Source of the DNA: GCA-001856825 sp038729485
GTDB taxonomy: Archaea > Thermoplasmatota > Thermoplasmata > Thermoplasmatales > GCA-001856825
NCBI GenBank assembly: GCA_038729485.1
Contig: JAVYRX010000009.1
Location: 1-54,869, forward strand
Direction of reading: 5' to 3'
Length of the DNA: 54,869 nt
The notes beneath the pieces were generated by a model that was given only the letters and a program-made list of their open reading frames with translations, did not search any database and had not been told where the DNA came from. The position numbers and the translations under genes were made by a program. Below are positions 24,253 to 31,576 of this stretch, piece by piece. Each line of letters opens with the position of its first letter. Positions within the stretch are counted from its first letter, which is position 1.

Positions 24253-25642
24253 AATATTCCACCCCGTCGATAGGCTTTCCCTTTATTCCGTAGCTCTTCC
24301 TTACCCTGTAAAGATGCAGGATTGTCGGTGCAATTCTGTAGATGCTCGAATCCTCATATTTCCCGACCTTCTTTCCTTTTCTATAAACAACATATATTCC
24401 GTCGAAGTCGTGAACTGCATCATCAGGCCCAGTATCATTCTCTTTGAGATAATCGGTGGAATAGCCCAGAGTACCTGCCGCACGCCAGTCAAGGTTGTCA
24501 AGATATACAAAAAGGTCGGACCTGTCCCCGTTGACCACTTCGTACATTTCTTCAGGCTCGAAGACCTCCGTATTCCATTTTTCTCCACCGGGCCCCCTTA
24601 TTGCCATCAGCTTTTCTTTAAGTTTCAGTATCTCGTCCTTAACGTCCCCCTTCTCTATTATGCCTTCTGGCTCCCTGCCTTTTACGTTAAGGAAGATCCT
24701 GGCATAGTAGCCTCCCCAGGCCCAAGCCTTCGTTCTAGACCAGTCAACTTTAACTTCTTCAAGCGTAGATCCCTGTTTTATCGTTTCTTGATCTATCTTT
24801 AAATAGCCCTCTTTTGCCAACCACTGATTTATTGCGAAGGCCCCCTTCATCCTCTTGGCGCCATGGTCCGAGACTATGAGGACAACCGTATCGTCATCCA
24901 TCATTTCAACCATTTTCCCGACATGCTCATCAACCATTCTAAAATAGGAGATGAATTTATTTTTCATTTCTTCGTCATCTTCGTACAGCGGGCTATCCGG
25001 ATCTATGTAACGCCAGAAGGAGTGATGCACCCTGTCTATGCCAATTTCAACCATGAAAAAGAAATCCCACTCCTTGTTTGAAATGAACTTTTCTGCCATC
25101 CTGAACCTTGTGTCTGTCATTCTGTAAATCTCGTCTATAATCTTCTTTCTCTCAGGTTTCCTGAATTTAACGTCGAATTGATAATCAGGAAAATCCCTGA
25201 CTATTTCATTTTTTAGGCCCGGAGGGTAAGTGAATTCCTTATCCTTGTCAGGCGTTAGGAAATCTGTTACAAGTATTCCCGGCAGCGCTTTCGGAGGATA
25301 ACTAGGCGGAACGGCAATGATGATGCTCTTCTTATTCCTCCTCCCTAGGATATCCCAGACTGTGTCGAATTTAATATCGCTTGAGGTAGGAATTTTTATG
25401 CTGAAATAGGAATTAGATACCCTGGACCTGAAGCCGTAAAGGCCAAGTTCGCCAGGGCTTCTCCCGGTGCTCATAACCATCCAGGCAGGTACCGTAATTG
25501 GAGGATCACAGCTTCTCAGTCTTCCGTACATGCCTTCGCGTGCAAATTTCGTTATGTTTGGCAGCTCATTTTTTAGCTTATCGAACATTATGGAGGGAGC
25601 AGCGCAGTCAAGCCCGATCACGGCGACCTTCACGTCATTCAC
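24245..25642 (-). CDS. AP-superfamily phosphodiesterase/phosphatase linked to APS kinase
   Basis: A 465-residue alkaline-phosphatase-superfamily enzyme. Metal ligands are seen in VIGLDCAAP (Asp12), the nucleophile region SCDPPITVPAWMVMSTG, EIGIDRVHHSFW and IVSDHGAKRM, with a late His in AVHDFDG. It belongs to the same broad branch as the enzyme at 7738 but is only distantly similar. Operon position between an RHH regulator and APS kinase, with overlaps of a few nt, suggests it acts on a sulfonucleotide or on the product of PAPS-dependent sulfation. No signal peptide is present. Confidence 0.83.
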   Translation of the reverse strand: MNDVKVAVIGLDCAAPSIMFDKLKNELPNITKFAREGMYGRLRSCDPPITVPAWMVMSTGRSPGELGLYGFRSRVSNSYFSIKIPTSSDIKFDTVWDILGRRNKKSIIIAVPPSYPPKALPGILVTDFLTPDKDKEFTYPPGLKNEIVRDFPDYQFDVKFRKPERKKIIDEIYRMTDTRFRMAEKFISNKEWDFFFMVEIGIDRVHHSFWRYIDPDSPLYEDDEEMKNKFISYFRMVDEHVGKMVEMMDDDTVVLIVSDHGAKRMKGAFAINQWLAKEGYLKIDQETIKQGSTLEEVKVDWSRTKAWAWGGYYARIFLNVKGREPEGIIEKGDVKDEILKLKEKLMAIRGPGGEKWNTEVFEPEEMYEVVNGDRSDLFVYLDNLDWRAAGTLGYSTDYLKENDTGPDDAVHDFDGIYVVYRKGKKVGKYEDSSIYRIAPTILHLYRVRKSYGIKGKPIDGVEYFE

Positions 25643-25643
25643 C

Positions 25644-25862
25644 TCAATCCAGATACCCTAGAGACCTGAGCCTTTCCTTGACTTTCTTCTCGTCCTCTTC
25701 ACTGAAAGCCTCGTTTCCGCTTCCATGAGACAGGATTTCTCGGAGAACAAATGTCACGTAGTCGCTTACCGATGTGAAGCCTGTTCCTTTTATCTTCTCC
25801 TCGATCTTTTCAAATAAAGGAGTAGGAATAGAAACAGTCGTGTACTTTTTGTCATTCACCAT
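25644..25862 (-). CDS. Ribbon-helix-helix regulator heading the AP-cysC operon
   Basis: A 72-residue CopG-like protein. The beta strand TVSIPTPLFEKIEEKI and the helix-turn-helix GFTSVSDYVTFVLREIL form the DNA-binding fold, and the tail is charged (EEDEKKVKERLRSLGY). It lies 1 nt before the AP-superfamily gene. Palindromic DNA at 25898-25915, 35 nt before its start, is a plausible operator. An RHH gene preceding an AP-family gene is an arrangement met in other archaea. Confidence 0.8.
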   Translation of the reverse strand: MVNDKKYTTVSIPTPLFEKIEEKIKGTGFTSVSDYVTFVLREILSHGSGNEAFSEEDEKKVKERLRSLGYLD

Positions 25863-25897
25863 AATTACAGAGGCTTTGGTCTTAGAAATAATTTACT

Positions 25898-25915
25898 ATA
25901 ATTAAGTGTAATTAT
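25898..25915. promoter_or_regulatory. Perfect 7-4-7 palindrome, candidate operator of the RHH-AP-cysC operon
   Basis: ATAATTA, four bases AGTG, then TAATTAT. It ends 35 nt before the RHH start codon. A site matching at 16 of 18 positions is found at 37573-37590, also 35 nt before a start codon (the TauE/SafE gene). The AT-rich nature means it may partly be core promoter. Confidence 0.5.
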
Positions 25916-25998
25916 AACGATTTTGATATTGGTGCGGAGAATAAAATTCGCGAAAGACTTTTATATCATGTAATACTGAGACAATCCTGGTGATAGCC

Positions 25999-26280
25999 GT
26001 GGCAGACAACAACACAATATTCATCGGTAAAAAGCCAACCGAGAACTACGTCTTCAGCACGATAATGCTCTTTACAAACGGAGCAAGTGAAGTGTCAATA
26101 AAGGCGAGAGGAATGGCAATAAAAAGAGCAGTCGACGTTGCGGAAATCGTAAGGAACAGAATGGAATCCATGATGAAGACGTCCGTCAAATACCAAGACA
26201 TAAAGATAGCAACAGAAAAAGTGCAGAGGGAGGACGGGGAAAGCAACGTCTCGTCCATCGAAATAGTGCTTAAAAAGTAG
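25999..26280 (+). CDS. albA: Alba chromatin/RNA-binding protein
   Basis: A 93-residue Alba that coats DNA and RNA as dimers. TIFIGKKPTENYVF, the basic loop IKARGMAIKRAVDVAEIV and the C-terminal hairpin match the family. The Lys pair in IGKKP corresponds to the acetylation/DNA-contact site of Sulfolobus Alba. The GTG at 25999 is preferred over the GTG at 25990, since GGTGAT at 25989-25993 then forms a ribosome binding site and MADNNTIFIG matches the family start. A TATA-like TTTTATATC lies near 25964. Confidence 0.94.
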   Translation: MADNNTIFIGKKPTENYVFSTIMLFTNGASEVSIKARGMAIKRAVDVAEIVRNRMESMMKTSVKYQDIKIATEKVQREDGESNVSSIEIVLKK

Positions 26281-26310
26281 GTGCAGTGAATCACCTACCT
26301 TATTATTTTT
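26277..26310 (+). terminator. Hairpin plus T-rich terminator of the Alba gene
   Basis: A 7-bp perfect stem (GTAGGTG at 26277-26283 and CACCTAC at 26292-26298) with an 8-nt loop overlaps the Alba stop codon and is followed by TTATTATTTTT. Bacterial-like hairpin terminators are uncommon in archaea, so it may also protect the 3' end of a highly expressed mRNA. Confidence 0.55.
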
Positions 26311-26324
26311 AGTTTTAGCAATGA

Positions 26325-28121
26325 ATGTTTCAGATTTTACATAGGGATTCGCTGTCAAGAATAGGCGAACTCGAGATTAATGGAAAGAAGGCGTTAACGC
26401 CTTTACTTTTACCAGTAATACACCCCTTTAAGCCAGAACCGTGGGTCTCAGAAGTTAAGAGGCTCCGCGTTCCAGCCGTCATAACTAATTCATACACGAT
26501 GAGAAGAGGTGGCTTCTCTCCTGGTCATGACATACACTCCCTAATTAATTTCGCTGGAATAGTAATGACCGATTCTGGAACGTTTCAGGAGCACATGTAC
26601 GGTCCACTTGATGCTGGGAACCTCGAAATGGTGAATTATCAGGTGGAAGTCAATTCTGACATAGTCACGATTAGGGATGTTTTTTCAGAGGCAGAACACC
26701 CGGAGGAGCAGGTCGAAAGGGACATCTATGAGAATTACCGGAGAGGGCTTGAGGCTTTATCTCAGACGAAAGCGTATTTGGCCCTACCAGTGCAGGGAGG
26801 CCTGATCAAAGCACTAAGAGCTAAGAGTGCGGCACTGATGTCATCTCTCGAAGGAGAGTACTATCCAATAGGGGGGATTGTACCTTTAATGGAACGATAT
26901 ATGTACAAGGAGGTCGTCGAATCAATCTTGATTTCAAAGATGAATCTGAAGACGTCTAGCGTTATTCACGCATTTGGAGCTGGCCATCCCATGTTCTTTC
27001 CGCTTCTGTTCTTAATAGGGGTTGACGTAGTTGATTCATCTGCATACATCAAATATGCAAAAGATGGGAGAATCCTTACTGAAACCGGTACCCTGCAGCT
27101 GGAAGACGTCACGGAAGATCTCCCTCCTTCACCGTACCTTGATAGATATAACAAAAGGGAAATTGAAAATATGAGTGGGGATGAAAAAACAAAGGTTCTG
27201 GGTCTTCATAATCTATATGTGTCTGTGAAGGAGATTGAAAGGATCAGGGAAGAGATAAGGAGGGAGAACATATGGAATTACGTTGAGTACAGGGCTCACT
27301 CTCATCCTCTTCTCCTTTCAGCATACAGAAAAGTTTTGGAATTCTATGAATACATTGAGAAATTCGAGCCAAGATCAAGAAAATCTCCATTCTTGTATCT
27401 GGGTGAAGAATCCTTGTCCAGGCCGATCGCAGTAAGGCTAAGGGAAATCCTAGCTGAAAAAGGTCCCTGCATCGACGTTCCAGGGAAGCCTTACTCTTAC
27501 TTTGTTTACGAACCTGTTGACTGCGTTAAGACGGGGTTCGGAAATATGCCCCTTTATTTCGATGAAACTTACCCGGTAGCCCAATCCATATTTCCTAACG
27601 AAAACCTTTCGTCTGCCAAGAGCAGCGAGAAGTTTGACGAGGAACCTTGGAGGGAGTTCCTTCTTCAAAAAGTTAATCACATATTTCACTACCAGTTTGG
27701 AAAACCCCTATATTCGATCGTAAGAAAGGAGACCGTCAGCCTCGTAAGGAGCAAGAACACCGGGAAGATAAGGACGGTCCTTCTTGACGGTCAGCCGGCA
27801 TTTTCTTTCAGGGCTTCAGACGGCCTCTTCAGTCTCACGATCCTCGGGGCGGGCATATTGCATGACAATTTCCAGAAACCAAGGCACAGGGTAGTTGTGG
27901 ATGACGAAGTTGCGCAATTCGTGAGGGATGGAAAGAACGTATTCGCTAAGTTTGTCCTGGATGCGGATCCTCTGCTCAGACCCCATGACGAAGCAGTGGT
28001 CGTAGATCAGGAGGACAGGCTGATTGCATTCGGCAGGGTGCTTCTATCCAGGGACGAAATGATGGACTTTGATAGGGGAATAGCTCTCAAGAATAGGATA
28101 AGAAGCAAGGACGTCAGTTAA
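26325..28121 (+). CDS. tgtA: Archaeal tRNA-guanine transglycosylase (preQ0, archaeosine pathway)
   Basis: A 598-residue enzyme that swaps guanine 15 of tRNA for preQ0. The catalytic barrel has Asp83 (VMTDSGTFQEH) and the nucleophile Asp237 (VVDSSAY). The usual archaeal C-terminal domains follow (YPVAQS, then a PUA domain at about 515-590, HRVVVDDEVAQFVRDGKNVFA given in part). The zinc-binding cluster, which reads roughly CSCPVC in Thermococcales, is replaced at 265-273 by LPPSPYLDR; the following His295 (GLHNLYV) remains. The enzyme has therefore lost three of four zinc ligands. The start at 26325 has a TATA-like stretch before it and no ribosome binding site. Confidence 0.9.
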   Translation: MFQILHRDSLSRIGELEINGKKALTPLLLPVIHPFKPEPWVSEVKRLRVPAVITNSYTMRRGGFSPGHDIHSLINFAGIVMTDSGTFQEHMYGPLDAGNLEMVNYQVEVNSDIVTIRDVFSEAEHPEEQVERDIYENYRRGLEALSQTKAYLALPVQGGLIKALRAKSAALMSSLEGEYYPIGGIVPLMERYMYKEVVESILISKMNLKTSSVIHAFGAGHPMFFPLLFLIGVDVVDSSAYIKYAKDGRILTETGTLQLEDVTEDLPPSPYLDRYNKREIENMSGDEKTKVLGLHNLYVSVKEIERIREEIRRENIWNYVEYRAHSHPLLLSAYRKVLEFYEYIEKFEPRSRKSPFLYLGEESLSRPIAVRLREILAEKGPCIDVPGKPYSYFVYEPVDCVKTGFGNMPLYFDETYPVAQSIFPNENLSSAKSSEKFDEEPWREFLLQKVNHIFHYQFGKPLYSIVRKETVSLVRSKNTGKIRTVLLDGQPAFSFRASDGLFSLTILGAGILHDNFQKPRHRVVVDDEVAQFVRDGKNVFAKFVLDADPLLRPHDEAVVVDQEDRLIAFGRVLLSRDEMMDFDRGIALKNRIRSKDVS

Positions 28122-28151
28122 ATATTTTATTCTCAAAGAAATGCAGTGCGG

Positions 28152-28916
28152 ATGGAAATAAGGGCACCAAATTCAATTGAAGAGTACAGGGCTCTGGAGG
28201 GGCTCCAAAGAGAAATATGGGGAATGAAAAGCGAGACGCCGGTACCTGCCGGGCTGATAAGGGTTATAAGCCATAATGGCGGCCTTGTTGAAATTGCCCT
28301 GGACAATGGGAAGATCGTAGGATTCACTCTTGCATTCCCAGGTTCTGAAGGCGGAGGAAGATTCTTGTACTCCCATATGGCCGGCGTACTGAAAGAATAC
28401 AGAAATGAGGGCCTTGGTTTCCAGCTGAAAATGCATCAGTTCTCTGAAGCAAAGAAGATGGGGTACAATGAGGTGAGGTGGGCATTTGATCCAATCAAAG
28501 TGAGAAATGCCTACTTCAACGTTCACAAACTTGGAGCTTATGCCTACAATTACATCATAAACTACTATGGAGAAATGGACTCTGATGAAAACAGGGGCGT
28601 TGAATCAGACAGGTATGAAGCTCATAAATTCCTCGATAGGGAGCCGATAAGGCCCAAGAGCTATGACGTTGTTGGAAAGATAACGGAGTTCCCAGAGCCC
28701 TGGGACGGCATACGGCTTGGCCCTGACTCAGTTGCCCTGGAAGTACCAATGAATCTTGGAAGCCCCAACGTGCAGCTTGCGGTAAAATGGAGACTTAGGC
28801 TCAGGGAAGCAATTCTCCAGCTTGAGAAGGAAAGATACGCTGTAAACGAAGTAATAAAGAATGATAAATCCGTTTATCTCGTCCTGACCAGGAAGGAAAT
28901 ACTAAATTTACAGTGA
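28152..28916 (+). CDS. GNAT-family acetyltransferase (COG3375-like)
   Basis: A protein of about 254 residues with an N-terminal GNAT fold. GKIVGFTLAFPG, the acetyl-CoA region SHMAGVLKEYRNEGLGFQLK and RNAYFNVHKLGAYAYNY are typical of the predicted archaeal/bacterial COG3375 acetyltransferases. The C-terminal 90 residues are a less conserved extension. AAATATTTTA at 28122-28131 lies 21-30 nt before the ATG at 28152, supporting that start over the GTG at 28146. The acceptor substrate is unknown. It is convergent with rps17e. Confidence 0.82.
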   Translation: MEIRAPNSIEEYRALEGLQREIWGMKSETPVPAGLIRVISHNGGLVEIALDNGKIVGFTLAFPGSEGGGRFLYSHMAGVLKEYRNEGLGFQLKMHQFSEAKKMGYNEVRWAFDPIKVRNAYFNVHKLGAYAYNYIINYYGEMDSDENRGVESDRYEAHKFLDREPIRPKSYDVVGKITEFPEPWDGIRLGPDSVALEVPMNLGSPNVQLAVKWRLRLREAILQLEKERYAVNEVIKNDKSVYLVLTRKEILNLQ

Positions 28917-29141
28917 AAAGTCTTCTACCTCTGGCTCCTTTTTCTTCTTCGGCATTTTCTTTGTCTTCCAGTACGTCGTTACGTAGCCTGCAACCAGGTT
29001 CCTAAGTTTCTTGGATGCATCGGGTATCGCCTTGTTGACAATATCCTTGTTGTGCTCGAACTGATTGTTTAGATTTTCTTCATATTCCTGATAGAGTTGC
29101 CTTGCAACCGTTTTGACTAAAGTTGGCCTAATGGAACCCAT
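28908..29141 (-). CDS. rps17e: Small-subunit ribosomal protein S17e
   Basis: A 77-residue archaeal/eukaryotic-type ribosomal protein. The family start MGSIRPTLVKTVARQL and LRNLVAGYVTTYW identify it. A longer frame begins 12 codons earlier, but the conserved Met at 29141 is the true start. An AT-rich TATA-like AAATATTTAATT lies about 25 nt before it, so it may have its own promoter although priS ends only 32 nt upstream. Confidence 0.9.
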   Translation of the reverse strand: MGSIRPTLVKTVARQLYQEYEENLNNQFEHNKDIVNKAIPDASKKLRNLVAGYVTTYWKTKKMPKKKKEPEVEDFSL

Positions 29142-29173
29142 GGTCCTGTATGAACACAAACTAATTAAATATT

Positions 29174-30217
29174 TCATTCTTGGGAAACTTCTGCGCTCCC
29201 CCGCAATATGAGAAAAACAGCAATGTAGTATGGAATTTTGGCCTTGCCTTCCTGTATTTCCAGTTTTTCGCCTCCTATCTCAACGATGCTCTTCTTTGAA
29301 ACGCTAACCGTAACTCTATCATCTGAAACGGCAGGTATTGCATCACGCAACGGATCAAAATCGTCCAGCTTTTCTTCCTCTATCTGCATTACCCTCAGGG
29401 CAGTTTTCCCGTGAAGACTTCCTGGAGTCCTGATGAGCCTGTGAATGTCAATAGTTACAGGTTCATCTATCTTTGAAGCGTATAGCTCTATAGCTAGCTT
29501 CCTTGAGTTCCTCTCCAAATATCCGCTTTCTTTTATCTCCTTCTTGCTCATCTTGCCCGTCAATTCGCCTGTCTTATCCTCCAGCTGCTTCCTCCACGCT
29601 CCCTTTGACTTCATATCCTCAAAAAGTGTTTCCCTTATCGCAGAGACACGCTCCGCCCACCTGGACCTTGGGAAGAGGCTACCCGTCTCTGCGATGCATC
29701 TGCCTGATATGTAGTCCACAATTTCTCTTCTCTCCTGCGACTCCAGTTCCTCGAATATCGAATAGACATGAACATGGTATCCTCTACTTCCCGAAAATAC
29801 GATCTCCAAGTAGTCCTTCTTAATTCCGAGGTCATCCATTAATATGTTGAGGAGCTTTCTGACCTCAAGCTTCACTGCTGCAAGCATCTCGCCATAGCTC
29901 ATCTTTTCGCTCCCCTGTATATGATCTCCGTCGATGTCGAATATCAAATCAGCTCCTTTCCAGCCCTTGTTGTCCATGGATGCAGAGGGATTTTCGTAGT
30001 AAGCGCTGGAATAATAAAAATGTAGAGGCGTGTTTTCTTTCACGTAGTTCACCAGCGACTCCATTGAAGAGAAAGCAGTATGCCTAATCATGCCCTGCCT
30101 TGTAAAAGGGGCGAAGGCCACTTCTCTCTTCATAACCATTTTTATTCCGAATGAATCTACTCCGCTGTAATATTTATTGAAGTAATCCTGAACAAATTTT
30201 GTCGAAATATCATTCAT
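29174..30217 (-). CDS. priS: DNA primase small (catalytic) subunit
   Basis: A 347-residue archaeal-eukaryotic primase catalytic subunit. The catalytic acidic pair is in DLIFDIDGDHI, and FSGSRGYHVHVYS provides the nucleotide-binding Ser-Arg-Gly-His motif. A later acidic/basic element is in ITIDIHRLIRTPGSLHGK-like sequence (VTIDIHRLIRTPGSLHGKT). It makes RNA or DNA primers with PriL, which is not in the window. Its start overlaps the preceding membrane-anchored protein gene by 8 nt. Confidence 0.94.
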   Translation of the reverse strand: MNDISTKFVQDYFNKYYSGVDSFGIKMVMKREVAFAPFTRQGMIRHTAFSSMESLVNYVKENTPLHFYYSSAYYENPSASMDNKGWKGADLIFDIDGDHIQGSEKMSYGEMLAAVKLEVRKLLNILMDDLGIKKDYLEIVFSGSRGYHVHVYSIFEELESQERREIVDYISGRCIAETGSLFPRSRWAERVSAIRETLFEDMKSKGAWRKQLEDKTGELTGKMSKKEIKESGYLERNSRKLAIELYASKIDEPVTIDIHRLIRTPGSLHGKTALRVMQIEEEKLDDFDPLRDAIPAVSDDRVTVSVSKKSIVEIGGEKLEIQEGKAKIPYYIAVFLILRGSAEVSQE

Positions 30218-30785
30218 TCTTCTTCCTGTTGAAGATAAAATAAAGCGCTATTATGGACACAATAACGCCACCTGTAAATATCCAGCCGTAAGTATTTCTC
30301 ACGCTTGGATTGCTAAAGCTGGTCGGAGTTGAGTTTGAAAAACCAGGAAGGGCGCCTGCGTTTAGCTTTTCCTGATTCGTATAACCAGAATTGGTAGCAT
30401 CAAGATTAGCAATCTTCTGGAATGCGAGCGTGACGTTTGAAGTCGTCAGGTTGCCTATTGCCTCCATCGCCTCTATGAACTCAGCCCCATAAGGGTTTAA
30501 TCCCGTAAGACTGTAGTCGAACAATATATAATTCTTAAGGGGGCTGTCTTTCCAATTGTAAGTTGAAAAATTCTTGCTGTAAATCACCGGATAAACTGTT
30601 TGATTCCACATTGTGTCCGTTATAGTTATGTTATATCCCGAAAATGTCTGGTAGCTTATAGTTGGATAGCTTACGGTGCTTTGACCGTGAGCTTGTCCTA
30701 CCCCAACCAGGATAACTGCGAACGACAGTGCAACTGCAAGAATAAGAAATCTCCTATTCACTGGAGACGTTATTAAGCACTCCAT
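30210..30785 (-). CDS. Secreted, C-terminally membrane-anchored protein of unknown function
   Basis: A 191-residue protein. Residues 8-35 form a signal peptide (RRFLILAVALSFAVILVGVG then QAHGQS). Residues 36-160 are a Ser/Thr/Asn/Tyr-rich exterior domain with several N-glycosylation sequons (NIT, NQT, NFS, NLT, NVT). A single helix near 167-185 is followed by the basic stop NRKKNE. It overlaps priS by 8 nt and abuts purQ, so it is embedded in an operon of purine and replication genes. No family is recognised. Confidence 0.65.
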   Translation of the reverse strand: MECLITSPVNRRFLILAVALSFAVILVGVGQAHGQSTVSYPTISYQTFSGYNITITDTMWNQTVYPVIYSKNFSTYNWKDSPLKNYILFDYSLTGLNPYGAEFIEAMEAIGNLTTSNVTLAFQKIANLDATNSGYTNQEKLNAGALPGFSNSTPTSFSNPSVRNTYGWIFTGGVIVSIIALYFIFNRKKNE

Positions 30786-31576
30786 TAAAATTTTTCTCTT
30801 ACGTATTCAACTGCGCTTTTAAAGAAACGGCTTCCTGCGCCCAAGTGACCTTCTCCCCTATTCCAATCAGATTCCGTGAACTTATAGAACACTCTTTCAG
30901 GATGGGGCATAAGACCGAGGACGTTCCCCCCCTTGCTGCATAGCCCCGCTATGTTTAATGCGGACCCATTCGGATTCCAAGGGTATCCAGCCAGATGACC
31001 TTCACTGTCAACGTACGTAACCACATTCATCCCAGCGATCTGAATATTTTTCAGGATCTTCTGACTTGCAGGTATGAATCTGCCCTCCGCATGGGCCACC
31101 GGGAGTTTTACGATTTCACCTTCTTTGAAATCCCGTAGAAAGATGCAGTTTGATTTTCTCACCTTCAGATAGACTGTTCTAGCTTCAAATCTATTTGACA
31201 TATTTGTGGCGAGCGCGGACTCTATCTCATGTTCTTCGGAGGTATTTGGGAGAAGGCCTATCTCTATTAGAACTTGAAACCCGTTGCATGAACCCATGAT
31301 CAGGCGTCCTTCTTCTTCAAACGCATATATGTCCTTAATGAACGAAGATTTAATTCTTGCAGCCATTATAGCACCTGCTCTGACGTAATCTCCTGCGGAG
31401 AATCCGCCGGGAAAGAAAAGTATGTCAAAATCCGAAACTCTTCTTGACTTGTTTTCAAATTTCTTAATGTGAATAATCTCTGGATTAGCCCCAGAATGAA
31501 GGAAGGAGAGATATGCCTCGCCTTCATTGTTTGTTCCCTCCATCGTTATTATGCCCACTTTTACCCTGTCGCTCAT
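30785..31576 (-). CDS. purQ: Phosphoribosylformylglycinamidine synthase, glutaminase subunit
   Basis: A protein of about 263 residues of the class I glutamine amidotransferase family that supplies ammonia to PurL. The nucleophile Cys is in GSCNGFQVLIE and the catalytic His in PHPERVF. FPGGFSAGDYVRAGAI forms the oxyanion region. The ATG at 31576 overlaps the purL stop as ATGA and is chosen over a start six codons upstream. Confidence 0.94.
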   Translation of the reverse strand: MSDRVKVGIITMEGTNNEGEAYLSFLHSGANPEIIHIKKFENKSRRVSDFDILFFPGGFSAGDYVRAGAIMAARIKSSFIKDIYAFEEEGRLIMGSCNGFQVLIEIGLLPNTSEEHEIESALATNMSNRFEARTVYLKVRKSNCIFLRDFKEGEIVKLPVAHAEGRFIPASQKILKNIQIAGMNVVTYVDSEGHLAGYPWNPNGSALNIAGLCSKGGNVLGLMPHPERVFYKFTESDWNRGEGHLGAGSRFFKSAVEYVREKF

